From assembly GCA_030704615.1 (NCBI GenBank), contig CM060731.1, positions 38,132,001 through 38,196,000 on the forward strand: a stretch of DNA of 64,000 bases, given 5' to 3'. Positions 51,837 through 63,055 of the stretch are shown here, piece by piece. A program made the position numbers and the translations under genes. A model generated the notes under the pieces. The model made no database searches and was not told the origin of the DNA. It was given only the letters and a program-made list of their open reading frames with translations. Position 1 is the stretch's first letter. Every line of letters starts with the position of its first letter. This stretch comes from Takakia lepidozioides (Eukaryota; Streptophyta; Takakiopsida; Takakiales; Takakiaceae).

Positions 51837-54800
51837 AATGTTCATAGGGATACTGAATTCTGTTCTTTGAAGAGTCTTCAGGTAGAGGTAGCGCTTACAC
51901 AAGGCTTAAGGCTGCTTGAGAAGTGGGAGCATGCTACGCTGCAGTTGACACAGTTGACCTGGCCCATGTATGAGCTTCATACTTGGGTAGGGAAGCCCTT
52001 CAAGGATGACATGCTGTTGATGTTTCATACTCGACTTGATGACATCCTCAAAATACGAGAGGTTAGTACTGTGTTACACTAGCATCTAGGAGTAAACCGA
52101 AGTCGGGGTTGACTCTCTGTTCAGTCAGATATCATTATGCACACAATAGGTGAGAACTCATTCATGCAGACCTGTTCTTGCTGACTAGAGCTAGGTTTTG
52201 CATCAGAAGAGTACATGGTGACATCTGACATGCCCTCATCTTAGTTAGATTGCAGCGGCTTACGTAGCATGTCCTTCCTTCAGTGCTTGAGCCTTGTTGC
52301 TACAAAGGGTGGAAAATCAAAATGAACAATCTGTTACAAACAATGTTAGCGCAGGTACATGAAAGGCTGCTGATGCTGGTCTCTGCAAATGAGATGCGCT
52401 CACTGGCTGAGCGTGTGTTCCAACCTTTCTCTACTGTGAGACCTTTTGAATGCACGTCGACTGCTGAGAGTCTGTGGAAGGTTGCTTTCTCCCACCTGTT
52501 CACTCTAAGGGCTCATAGTCTTGTTTCAGTGGTAACAAGTGGTATTGACTGAAAAGACTTTCTCATAATCTTTATCTGCTTTCTCAACGAGGTATAGGTG
52601 AAACCCTAAAAGCAGATACATGTCCTGAAAGATGCATGCAAAGGGTTCGATAATTTTGGTTTGGCATCAGAGCAGCATTCTAGGACGCCCAATACTTACA
52701 GATAGATTCATGTTGTATGTCTGATGTAGGCTGCTTTGGTGGAGTATGAGGAAAAGATGCTTCCAATAGAGGGGAAGATAGCCTTAAAACTGCGGGAACT
52801 CTTTTGCTCTTCTCTCCTACCTTCCTTTGCAGCATCTGTCAGAGAAAATGCAAACAACTCTGTTTCAGCTATGGCTCGGCCTCATCAGGTGGCAAACTTC
52901 TTTTCTTCTGGTTATAATGCATTCCTTAGACCATCTGGTGTTTGCAAATTTCTCTTTAGCTTTCAGGAATGTCCCAATTGCACTGACTTTATATGCAAAG
53001 TTTCCCTCTGTTGGGGAACCTTGGTAAATGAAGGCTAGTAATAAGATAAAGAGGTCGGTGTATCCTTGCACAGCCACATCTTTTTAAATTTGTTGTGCTG
53101 ACAGCTGTGTGTAGGTGATGGGAGAACTGCGCAGGTTTAAAGAGCTCTTTGGAAAACCTCTTGTGGTGCAGTGTCTGGCAAGTGAAGGACACAGGCTCCT
53201 CTCACTAATTCAAAGGTGATTGGCAGAGAGTCACAACTTCTTGTTGTTGTTTGATGCCCTTTGTTGTTCTTTGTCTGTCTCCTGTAGAGGAAATCAAAGT
53301 CGCAAGCTCCTCAATCAGAAGCATTCCTACTTTGTGTTGTGTGAAGGAGGAACCATGGAATCATTGATATGCACCAGTGTCAGCATGCAGGCATGTTGAA
53401 GCTCTGAGGAGTACATTTGAAGAGAAGTGTGTTGTGTTCAGCACCCATAATAGAAAGAATGAATTTGATGTGGCCTTGCCCCACTGCCATGCGGGGATAG
53501 TTGTTGGAAGCATCTACTGGTTGCTCCAACATGAATATAAGGTATGTTATGCTGTTGGCTGCTCTAAAGTTGTCTTTTAACCATTGTAGTAGATGCTGAT
53601 CTACACCGTTCTTCAACAAAATCCAGGACCCTCCAGGACCCTGGCCGCACAAAGTCATCTTGAATCTGTGGAACTCCTTTAGCAGTACATAATAGCTGGA
53701 ATGCAGCATCGAACAGATGGCCCAGTAGTTAGGGCACAAGGCCTCCTTATAACCAGTTGTGGGTTCAAAGCCACATAAGTGTATGTTGGATGCCACCCAT
53801 TAGGAGACCAAAATTCAAATGGTTGGACGTGCGAGATAGGTTGCCCGATAGCCAAGTGGCCACATTTTCAGAATAAGACCCAGCTATAAAAGGGGGGTTG
53901 CTGGGTCAACCAGTCACCTAATGTGTGGGTACCTTGGGACTTTCGAGTTCTTGGGGGAGGTTTGGGCAACCATGCCTGGTTGTGGCTGTTAGATGGTGTC
54001 CACCTTGCAAACAGAAGGCAGTAGCACTTTGGGGTAAAGTGACACCATATATCCGCTTGCTTCAGCAGGAGTGAACACTTTTTATTTTGCTGGAATGCTG
54101 ATTGTGTCAATAGAACACACTTGAAGTTATCTTGCAATATGTGAATCAGGTAGAGGAGACAAGGTGTACAGTTCTTGCCTTGATGCCTATTCTTGAAGCA
54201 GCAACCTCTGAAGCTCCATCCGCACAATGGCTTAACAATGAACTGAGGTGCTACACTTGACTATTGCAGGCTACCAGAATACTCTGGTCACTTTAAGTGT
54301 ATGGCTCGTGGGGTACCTTGTTATTGCAATTGAACTCTAATAGTTGCACTCACATGAAGAGATATCACATGTACCTAACTGGTTCGCCAGCTTGTGCCTT
54401 TCAGTGAATTGTTGCAGGATATTTCTGGCTACAAGAGAAGCCAGTTCAAGGTACGTACTATCTACATAACTTACATGTGGTGTGTGTAACTTAATGCCCA
54501 ATAGAAGGCTACCTTCTGAGGGGAGGAGTATGATCAAATATCTTCACATACCCACATATTCTGAGAACATGCTTCAGACATTTTAAACTTGATGGTCGGG
54601 TCTAGAAACCCTTTCATACCCGTTTTCATATGTGTCTGATAGTAGCCAATTACTTCTTGCCAGTTATGGGAGATGGGGGTTCGAGCAAATTTGAAGACTG
54701 TGTCCTTGGAGACCTCAGACAGGCTTCTGAGACTTGATCCAACAGATGGACATGTTGAGGTGACCTTTTCTTACTTTCAAGGTGGTTTATTGTTATATGT

Positions 54801-57800
54801 AAGGAAAATGGATCACTGTTAAGAAAGTGGACAAGGAATGCATGGAGGTCAAAGAGCTGAGGGTTGGCATCGTTCTTGCAGGTCACTTTTGATGATGAGT
54901 TGATGGCCATTATTCGTGAGACTCGCCAGCTTGTTACATTGGGGTTCACCATCGACGTATGTTCACTCTATTTCAAACTTTTGCGTACCTTACGTGGACT
55001 GACGGTATTCAATGAAGTTGATCACAGTACAGAGTTTTAGATGTTGCAAATAGAGACCCAAGGATGAAGCAAAGAGGCCTGGTCTCTGTTTGATGGTTGC
55101 ATTACCCCATGTTTACAAATCCAGCACATGGATTTCTCTTTCCCAGCTGCATGGAGTCACTGTCCCTGAAACAGCCTATTCTCAGTTCGAACTTGGCTTA
55201 TCATCAAGGGTGATAGGCCTGTTAGACACATGTAAGGCAAGAAAGTTGCCAGGACATCCATGCCTTAATAATGAAGGGATTCTCTATCCAGTGACTACTT
55301 TGACAAGATTGTGGGTGCTTGTATTGGCAGCTGGAAATAGTTAATGCAGTGGAGACAGCGCAGAGATTTCAGAAGCAGGGCATGCTGTTGAAGCAGGTGG
55401 CCAACTTTTACAATGAAATTGCTACTCAAATGATCCCCTGCCAAAAAATTATCATGTTGCAAGATGCACTGCGCTTTGAGGCCATTTTAAAGAACCCTTG
55501 CGACTCTTTGGGAAAACCTATCCACTGGAACAATGTTTCAGCTGTGCAGGTACTGTTTAATATGACTTCTCTGAGGCATCAAGCTTTCCTTGTTGCTCAG
55601 TATGCCATTGATGGGGCAAATGACATATAGGTGGCAGTCCACTACTATGAGTCTTAGGAAGGATATAAAATAGAAATCTGTCCACTATGTGTAATGTCCA
55701 TTTTGCTATCGTATGAACTCATCTGTAAGACAACCTCGCCTTTGCATCGTTCTTCTCCATTATTTATACCAGTGTGCTTCTAGTATGTTCATCATGAAAA
55801 ATTTGTGTTCGTCATCTGTTGTACTTGGAAGATTACGGATGTGTACATTCCAAGTAGCACATACTCGTGTCATACATGTGCTTGCTTGACAGACTTTGAA
55901 ACTGTTGGTTGTATATGATGAAGAGCTACACAGAGCGACTCCAGGAGATAACCACTGAGCTGTCAAAGAAAAACAGAATGCTCCAGATACAGCATAGGTC
56001 TGTCGTGCTTGGGCCTTGCTGCACATGTTCTGGTTCAAACTGTGGTTGTGCTAATCTGTTTGTGTTGCTATTCAACCTTGTGCCCATTTGAGGTATGAGA
56101 CTTATGTAGAGCTCTATTCTTAAGAACGATGCAACTCAATTTTTGGCTCAGACATGAAGGGTTTCAATGGACCTTAGATCAGGGGCTGCCAAGTGGTCAA
56201 CCATGAACAAGGTCCCTTTTGTTGCGATCATTATTTTTCGACATTTGAAATGATGAGTAGGTAACAAAGGAACTTTATGATATCCACGACAAGCGAGGAG
56301 GGTCCATGGACAATGTACATCAAACCAAGATATACTTCAGGTGTCTCCCCGAGATGAAGGGCCACACAGCCAGGCACTTGGATCTTCAAAGCTGAAGGCC
56401 ACTGCCAAAGATTGGGAAGCTCTAAGATTGGCAAGAAGGTATTGTACGCGAAGGAATAAAGTACACTCACAATTTGGCACAATGTGAGAGCACTGCCGAG
56501 GAAGTGGGCAGATACTTCTTATCACTTCAAACAGAAACTCTAAACTTATTATTGCATATCAAACTAAAAACTCGCCATTTCAGGTTAGATTAGTGCCTCT
56601 TCAGGTGCCCATCTCTATACTCTCCAAGTACTAACACAGACAGAAACCTGGGTGCAGTAAGCTGGTGCAGATTGTTAAGCACTTACTGACCATGGGGCTG
56701 CAACATAATCAAGACCAGTGGAAGAGCTGTTTGAGGGCGATGGGAGTCATCTTTGATGAGGCTGAGAAGCAGGGCTTCTCTCAACTCAGTGAATGGCGTC
56801 TTCATTGGGATGCGCAGGTATCTTCTGCAAGATAAGCGGCACTTTTCAAAAACTAATTTGATGATTTGACATGCTGGTATTGTATACGGAGTGGGTCCAC
56901 AAACTCTTGCATTTGAGAGGGGGATCCTAATCCTGTCATCGGCAGTCTTTGAACAAGCGTACTGCATGGGTGCCAGCTCTATAAAGCTTTGGAGCATCAG
57001 TACCATCTGGGTCTCAAGCAGATGACAGATTTTCTTCCTGAGGTTAATCTTTTTTCCCCATCTATTATTTGGTCCTTGGAAGTCTGATTCTCTCTTTCTT
57101 TCTTGGCTCTGGTTTTGTTTCCTCTCTCTTGTTTTTCCATTTTGTCCCATAAGCTCTTTGAGCTTTCGGCGGACATTATAAAGTACCATTTCTTTTCACT
57201 TCCGTTCATTTCTTTCTTGCACCGGGCGCAACCAGGAAATTGAAATTGAAGAACGCTTCTTCTTTTATTGCCCTCTGTATTGTGAGATCCGTGGGAAATT
57301 CCACTGTCTATTCCCTGGAACTCAATCTCTCACTGAAGTCTTCCACTATGAGGACCAGAAATGCTTGCCAGCTTACCTGCACGAGGCCTTGACCTTAGAC
57401 AATCCCTTGAGCAGTAGTTGCTTTTGGGCTGTTTTTTGGCTCTGGTTTTGTTTCCTCTCTTGTTTTTTCCATTGTGTCCCATAAGCTCTTTGGACATTAT
57501 AAAGTACAATTTGATTTGATTCGATTTTGTAATTAATATGTATAGAAAAGGCAAAGCCACATCAAATTTGTATTCATCTAGATGCCCATTGGTCCCTTTG
57601 GGCCTCTCATGGAGTTCTTATGGAAGTAAATCTGTTTGTCTTTTTTCTGTCTCGAAGTTGAATCATAGTTTTTGGTTGGTGGCTACTTGATGGGGGCCCC
57701 ACTTTTCTTTTCTATTTTTTTCTATTTTCTTGTGTACCCTAAGATCTTTGAGCTTCCCATGGATGTTGTAAAGTTCCTTTCTTTTCCTTTCTTTTGATTC

Positions 57801-60800
57801 CATAGGCCTTAAGAGTCTCTTCTTTGGTGTGATGCACATGAATAAATAGTCTACGAGAAGCATCAATTATGTGAGCTTTCAAGTACTTTATTTGCTTATC
57901 TGCAGACATAGCTGAGGTGTATTTTAAATGTGTATCTCAAGTATACCTGTAGAACAAAGCTTTGTTGGAAGACGTCTTGGTAGTTTGGGATGTATCTGTG
58001 TGACTTTGAGTTGGGTAATGGGCTCAACACTTCTGCTATGGAATGTTACTTGTTAGTGTTCATGTACGAAGTTTACTGCTTGAAAAGCTGGGTACAAAAT
58101 TCCAATGGCTCTTCAATGTCAGATGCAAGTAAAGTTGGTGCTCAAGCACAGATGCCTACAATTTGAACCTCCTTTTGAGGAGATCCGTGGAAGCCTGTAC
58201 AAAGAGATCAAAAAGCATCTTAGGTACATGGGCTATGACAATACCTTAAATTATTAGCTTAATGTGGTTTGAGGATAATGGAACACTTACCCAATAAGAA
58301 AGAAAAACAAATTTGAAAGTCAATCACCCAATGGTTGTGAAGCGGCAGTAATGCACAAGATAATGACGGTCTCTAGTCAAGCACCTGAGCCTGCTCTTAT
58401 CATTTATCACAAGTGCAGAAAAAAGGAACACAGTTTTCCATTAAAGCATCAATACTAGTCTCCTTTATAATTTTGGTGGCCAATACACTCTAATGGCAGC
58501 TTGATATCGCACCAAGACTTCAAGCACAATAATTAGGTATTCTCTGCCAACCACATGTCCACCTCTCCTTCAAAAAACCTGCTACATCTGCAAGGACTCT
58601 TCACAAAACATTCAGTGCCAGATAAAATCCTTGCGAGGTGGCATGCAATATAAACTCCTAATATAGGGGGACACTGTTTGCATTTGCAGCGCTGAATCAA
58701 GTTTGACAGGGTGTGTCCAACTTGTCGGAAATTTCTGAGAAGTGGTTCAAGAGACGTAGATCTGGTATTCAGGGTTGGGTCTGGACTTCAGCACTGAAAA
58801 CATTTAGCAAGTACTGGAGTTTTTCCATCTTTTCTCATGGAAAAATCCTTGCACATTGCAGCTTGCCTTTGAACTTCAGAGGAGTCAGCAGCCATATTGA
58901 TCTGTTTCAGAAAATTGTGATGGGCGTTGGAGCTGTGTCTGGCATGAAGACTTTGTACGAGAGGTAGACCTTTTTCTTGCAAAGCAGTGACATCAATACT
59001 TTGTCCGTCTTGAGAGCAGCCGAATCATGTTCTTAGCAGAGCCTACTTAAACTCAGTATTAACGTCACTGCATGGGTTTATTTTTCAAATGCACCATGCC
59101 TTCCTTGTCTGACCAACACATTCTCCCAGGACTGAGAACCTACTTGGACGGTTGGTTGACGAGCAGCGAAAACTTGTGGACCTGTTTGTATTGGTAATTC
59201 CTCCCACTATCTTCATGACCAACAGTCTATGCAACCTTTCCAGCTTAGGTGACGTTTAGTCTCAGGTTTCACTGGTGAATGTTGTTTACTATGCAGGGAA
59301 CTGTGGATGTGGAGGAGCTTGTTGAGTCACATATGAAAGATGTCACAGACTGGGAGCTCAGTTTTAAGAGCCTGAGAGCCCGTAACAAGGAATCTGAAAA
59401 ATTCCCTTCAGAAATTAAGGTAACTGGTGTCCTCCTTTTTGTGCATGTTGCTCTCTATTTCATGGTTTTTTCATAATTCCATGAGTACAGATCAATAGTT
59501 CATTTGGTTTAGGGTGGGCTCGCACAGTCTGTGGATAGAGACTGGTGGATGGGAAAATCTGCAAAATGATGACCGCCTATGCCCTGCTTGCTCTGGGAAC
59601 TACAGGGAAGTCAAAACTGAAGGACATTCCCTTGACCTTTAGTTGCTTGTGGGCTGTTGTTGCCCCTCTCTCTTTTTTTGTCAGGCTACGGCAAACAACG
59701 TCTTATGAGTACAATCTCTTTTTTTTTTCTTCCACTTGTCCCATAAGCTCTTTGAGCTTCCTGCAGACGTTATAAAATACCATCTCATCTCATTGTCTAT
59801 TAACACATCCTTAAAACTAAGCTATCACAGTTTCTATCTAATGCAGCATCTGGGTGGCCCCTGGCCCAACCTTGATTCCAAGAGAGGGAATACCGTGCAG
59901 GTCAGGCTCACATTCACATATTGATCTTGAAGCCTTGTCATGCGACACCTGCTTGGAAAATATCTTCACTGGCCAATATATTGTACTGGTTAAGCAGTCT
60001 AGAGGGGTAGTCAAACTTTGTGTGTAAGAGACAGGTGTTTGTGTATGACAGGTAGGGTGCTATAGAATATCTACAGTTCCAGCAAAAGCAGCGTTGGATG
60101 AACACCTGAAGCGACTACACAAGGGTCTATGTGATACATTGCAAAGGAGAGCCATGGCAGACATGAAATTAATTGAGGAGGTTATGGCAAAAGGGAATAG
60201 CTTACTTGAAAGCAACCTTTATTTTGTGGAGGATATTGAATGCACACGGCAGGCTGCCTCAGAACTAGTGAGTCTTTCACCCTTCAGGTTCAGACTGCTG
60301 CCTAGGTAGGATGGTGCTGCAGATACATATCACAAGAACGAAGAACCTTGCACAATTTAAAGACAGAAAGTGAAATGAAATGAAATGGTGCTTTATAACG
60401 TCTGTGGAAAGCTCATAGAGCTTATGGGAGAAAAGAAAGAAAAATTAAGAAATGAAATGGTACTTTGTAAGAAGATAAAAAATTATTGCATCCATTAGAG
60501 ACCCGAGGGGCTGTCGACAAAGTAAATTCTAAAATAAGAATTCCAACAAAGAGTTAATCCAGACAATTTTCTTTTCTTAACGTCCAATTTTCTTTTCTGA
60601 TACACTGTCCGGGGTTCTCTCACCAAAGAGACGCTCTCTTCAAATCTATCAGGAATTGTGCCTGTACCCCTGTTTAACAACTTTGAAAGTCTCAAGGCTG
60701 AGCCAAAAGCCCAGGCCCTCCTGAGGCCTAGTTTTTGGGCAAATCACACACAGCAGATTGATGCTTGTGTGAAGGGATTTCTAGAGTGTATCTGGAAAAC

Positions 60801-63055
60801 CTGGATTAATTCTATACATGAAGGTAAGTCTTACTACCAACGTCAGCCCCTGACAGAGGTAGTTCTGTCCCTTGTTCCGCTCAAACTGGGCGCGGGGTCA
60901 ATGGCCACAAGGCTACGGCAAATAACGTCTTATGATTACAATCTTAACGTCCACTGTATGCCCAGGAGGGCTTGTTAAGACAGGATAAAGAAGGAAAGAA
61001 AAGAAAATGTCTTTAGTGAGAAGGAAGCCTATGCGACCACTTGCATTGTTCAGGGAGTTTTTTGTGGAAGGAGAGGATGAGGTGGTTGCTATCTTTTCTG
61101 TCTACACAAGATCAATTAGTCTAGGACATATTTTGGAACAAAACCAAAAGGACTTTGATGTGACTCGACACTTTTTCAATCAATGGCACTTCTGTGGTTT
61201 TGAGTAGCTACTATTTGTATCCTCCTCACTGAGAACATAGGACCCACTTCTGAGATCTTTCTGTGCAGATTGCACTGACACCAAAAATGCTGGAGTTGCG
61301 GCGTAAGTGTGAAGCGAAAATGTGGCTGCTGCGGCAAGTCACAGGACTTCAAGGTTTTGATAATGGTCTTGTGAGCTACAATGAAGGACTCAACAGCTCA
61401 ATCATTGCTAATGACTGGGAAGGATTTGTTGCGAATCTCAGTCAGCATGAGGTTTGAATCCGATTGCACCTACTGTCCACTGTATGTGAAGGCACCTTAA
61501 ATTCAGCGAGGATCTTGCAAAGCATATGACCCCTTTTATAGAAGCCTATGTCTCTCAAGTACGCAATAGTACAAGACTTGGTTCCTGCTTTGGTTCCTGT
61601 GATTGATGGACGTTTAAGAGTAGATTGGGTTGTCTCAAGGTCCATTAGTGCTTCATACAAAGACGGGAAGGTCTTGACAATTTAAGTGCATGGATTCAGG
61701 CCCATCTGACACAACAAGGAGATAGGATGAGAGAAAAGATGAACCGAAATTGAGGAGCTTGATGCCAGGATTCAAGTATCTGCTGCTCGCTGGTACTTCA
61801 TGTTTTATCTTGGTGTTGTCACATGGTGTATTTTTTTTCATTCTAGTTGACCCATTTAGGTGGTGTGTTATTTCGCTCTTTTCTTCTTAGGTTCTTAGAG
61901 ATATGCTTGCACTCCGGAAGGGAGATCAAATGATGCAAATCAATCAGACTTTGCTTCGTAGGAGATGGTTTGATGGTGCCAGGAGGCCTGCTAACTGCAC
62001 ATGGTTTGGATCCAACCACTTGACAGGAAGGAGCTCAAACCAAAGGGTATTTGGAATAAGGATATGAAGACTGTGATTTTAAAGCTTGAGGAGGACCAAT
62101 GCATGCTCCAAGAACTCCAGGTAGAACTCGGATGTTGATAAGGCAAGAACTAGCTCCGAAAGCACAGATTATCCATGTAATTCTTGGTGCATTCTCTTTG
62201 CCTGTTCCGGCTTGCAATTTACATGTTCATTCGGTTGATGCAGGGGTTGATAGACAAGACAGTGCAAAGGTGCAAGGTGCTACAGATGGAAGTCCCCATG
62301 TTTTCTACGTTTGCAGTCACATTGCAGGAGTTCCAAGTTGTTCATGAGGTTTGTGAATTCTCCTAGGAGTTTTCTTTTGGAAGTCTCTTATTTGTCGCTT
62401 CGGCCCAGAGCCGCCCAGTGGGCATTATGAATTCTTCTTTAATAAAGTTTTCAAATGATCATTGCAGGGTGAGTGATGAAACCAGAGTCATATCTTCAGT
62501 ATGCTGTTGGGCAGGTCTTTTTCAGTAGAGTGTGCATTGAGCTATATGGACTTTCTAGATTCTAACTCTTATAACCTATGAACAAAGGTGAACAAAGGTG
62601 TTTTCCTTGTTTGAACTAGAATGATCTGTCAATTCATGACCACAGAGATGGGTTGAAGTGGGGAAGTTCTTGGAGGAGAAGGAGCAGCTGACAAAGCTGG
62701 ACTGGATCACTGCAAGAGCACAACTACATGTTGTGGAGGAGTTTGTACTTAAATGGCTCGAAATTTTCAAGCTCAGTTCCTACAAAGATGAACTTGAAAT
62801 GTCACTGTTGCAGGCATGTTACAACACATATATCGTTTGTGAGTTATTGTTCTTAAGGGAGTAGTGGACTCTCGGGTGCTTTCTTTTTTCATTGGAGCTT
62901 ACAACGACCCTGCCATAGATCTTAAGAAGCTCTCGGGTTGCCAGGAATTGGAGCAGTACAGAGTATGCCTCCCGATCTTGCCATTTGTCAAAGGGGAAAC
63001 GTGGGAGCAATACCATTGGGCAGAGTTTTTTGGGCTTCTGCAGCTATCTACCAAG
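47357..63055 (+). CDS. DYNC2H1: Cytoplasmic dynein-2 heavy chain (IFT dynein), tail and linker side only
   Basis: Heavy chain of the retrograde intraflagellar-transport motor. Exons: 47357-47524, 48612-48839, 51882-52061, 52355-52480, 52730-52888, 53115-53215, 53391-53541, 54150-54247, 54405-54450, 54664-54759, 54882-54956, 55331-55549, 55924-55997, 56658-56817, 56977-57042, 58123-58223, 58862-58963, 59130-59193, 59297-59419, 60052-60267, 61269-61451, 61700-61792, 62027-62120, 62244-62348, 62646-62813, 62945-63055. About 1,100 codons match human DYNC2H1 from about residue 165 to 1280 in order and nearly in length: LGFTIDLEIVNAVETAQRF, LLKQVANFYNEIATQMIP, LQFEPPFEEIRGSLYKEI, GTVDVEELVESHMKDVTDWE. 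This covers DHC_N1 and the start of DHC_N2; the AAA+ motor lies beyond the window. Exon 22 needs one extra base removed near 61745. Intron 25 has a GC donor. N-terminal exons were not found. Several introns hold LINE debris. Confidence 0.93.
47690..47790 (-). mobile_element. LINE family B 3'-end scrap in dynein intron 1
   Basis: GAAAGAAAGAAAAG-type purine tract followed by AACTTTACAACATCCACGGA and AAGCTCAAGGAC, a decayed form of the terminal block seen better at 60370-60440 and 57090-57200. Confidence 0.55.
48990..49140 (-). mobile_element. Two successive LINE family B 3' ends
   Basis: TTTATAACGTCTGTGGGAAT...AGAGCTTATG near 49013 and TTTATAACGTCCCTGGAAA...AGAGCTTACG near 49096, separated by GAAATGAAATGAAAT. 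Both read as minus-strand 3' ends with the (ATTTC)n tail. Confidence 0.7.
49180..49483 (-). mobile_element. Nested LINE family A 3' ends
   Basis: Two copies of the GTACTC...GACGTTGT...GCCTTGTG.CCATAG block begin near 49192 and 49291. The second continues for about 150 bp of 3' sequence (GGGGCTCACT...TTGATATAAACAATTA). A GAAATGAAATGAAAG tail separates it from the longer copy starting at 49484. Confidence 0.75.
49484..51795 (-). mobile_element. 5'-truncated LINE (family A) in dynein intron 2, antisense
   Basis: RT and C-terminal Cys/His domain of a non-LTR element, read 51795 to 49484. Motifs: HLNGYKAGGPDGIVNELI, NYRGITLLNAVGKTFCR, FLDVKKAYDTVW (motif A), QGVAQGCTLSPLLFNVFIN (motif B), ALMFADDFAGIG (motif C), LEYGSAIWVDNSNQAKSLE, and CPLCGQSEDSIHFLIHC. 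The endonuclease and ORF1 are missing. Lesions: in-frame TGA near 51381 and frame changes near 51125 and 50590. The 3' end (CGTCTTATGAGTACAATC) is followed by (TC)n and ATTTC repeats. The 5' edge abuts a (GA)n tract at 51796-51832. Clade (RTE- or Jockey-like) not resolved. It lies antisense to the host gene, whose flanking exons are intact. Confidence 0.88.
51796..51832 (+). repeat. (GA)n microsatellite at LINE border
   Basis: About 17 GA units immediately next to the truncated 5' edge of the LINE and 50 bp before dynein exon 3. Confidence 0.95.
53710..53780 (+). repeat. tRNA-like SINE head in dynein intron 7
   Basis: TGGCCCAGTAGTTAGGGCA resembles an A box and GTGGGTTCAAAGCC a B box, about 40 bases apart. 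Stems do not fold as a tRNA. A second phrase, GATAGCCAAGTGGCCACA near 53848, is also A-box-like. Consistent with a tRNA-derived SINE; no tail identified. Confidence 0.4.
57090..57205 (+). mobile_element. LINE family B 3' end (dynein intron 15)
   Basis: TTGGCTCTGGTTTTGTTTCC...CCCATAAGCTCTTTGAGCTT...GGACATTATAAAGTACCATT. Contains a perfect 6-bp stem AAGCTC/GAGCTT with a TTT loop. Confidence 0.75.
57215..57535 (+). mobile_element. LINE family B fragment: C-terminal Cys-rich domain plus 3' UTR
   Basis: From about 57230 one frame reads EIEIEERFFFYCPLYCEIRG, then KFHCLFPGTQSLTEVFHYED and KCLPAYLHEAL, the C-terminal tail common after the RT domain of plant LINEs. The 3' UTR phrase GGCTCTGGTTTTGTTTCC and a decayed CCCATAAGCTCTTTGGACATT block follow. 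This copy links the short 3' ends of family B to a LINE protein. Confidence 0.75.
57690..57795 (+). mobile_element. LINE family B 3' end, third copy in intron 15
   Basis: TTTTCTATTTTCTTGTGTACCC, TAAGATCTTTGAGCTTCCCA and GATGTTGTAAAGTTCC followed by CTTTCTTTTCC-type tail. Confidence 0.65.
59575..59795 (+). mobile_element. LINE 3' end carrying both family A and family B terminal blocks
   Basis: TAGTTGCTTGTGGGCTGT (family B 3' UTR), then GGCTACGGCAAACAACGTCT and TATGAGTACAATCTC (family A end), then CCCATAAGCTCTTTGAGCTT and GCAGACGTTATAAAATACCA (family B end). Lies in dynein intron 19. Confidence 0.7.
60365..60480 (-). mobile_element. LINE family B 3' end in dynein intron 20
   Basis: GAAATGAAATGAAATGGTGC, TTTATAACGTCTGTGGAAAG and CTCATAGAGCTTATGGGAG, followed by a second GAAATGGTACTTTGTAAG start. 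Minus orientation. Confidence 0.7.
60583..60950 (+). mobile_element. LINE family A 3' fragment in dynein intron 20
   Basis: Plus-strand copy of the 3' part of 49484-51795. It covers the phrase around CCTGTACCCCTGTTTAACAA, the LINE frame VPLFNNFESLKAEPKA, and ends GGCTACGGCAAATAACGTCT. 5'-truncated. Confidence 0.8.

Noticed and set aside
58713-58967. 84-codon plus-strand frame overlapping dynein exon 17
   Set aside because: The true dynein frame begins at the acceptor 58862; the upstream part is intron read-through.
61892-61970. VLRDMLALRKGDQMMQINQ as an extra dynein exon
   Set aside because: It has a good acceptor but does not match the family. The exon at 62027 (ELKPKGIWNKDMK) joins in phase and aligns exactly after the preceding exon.
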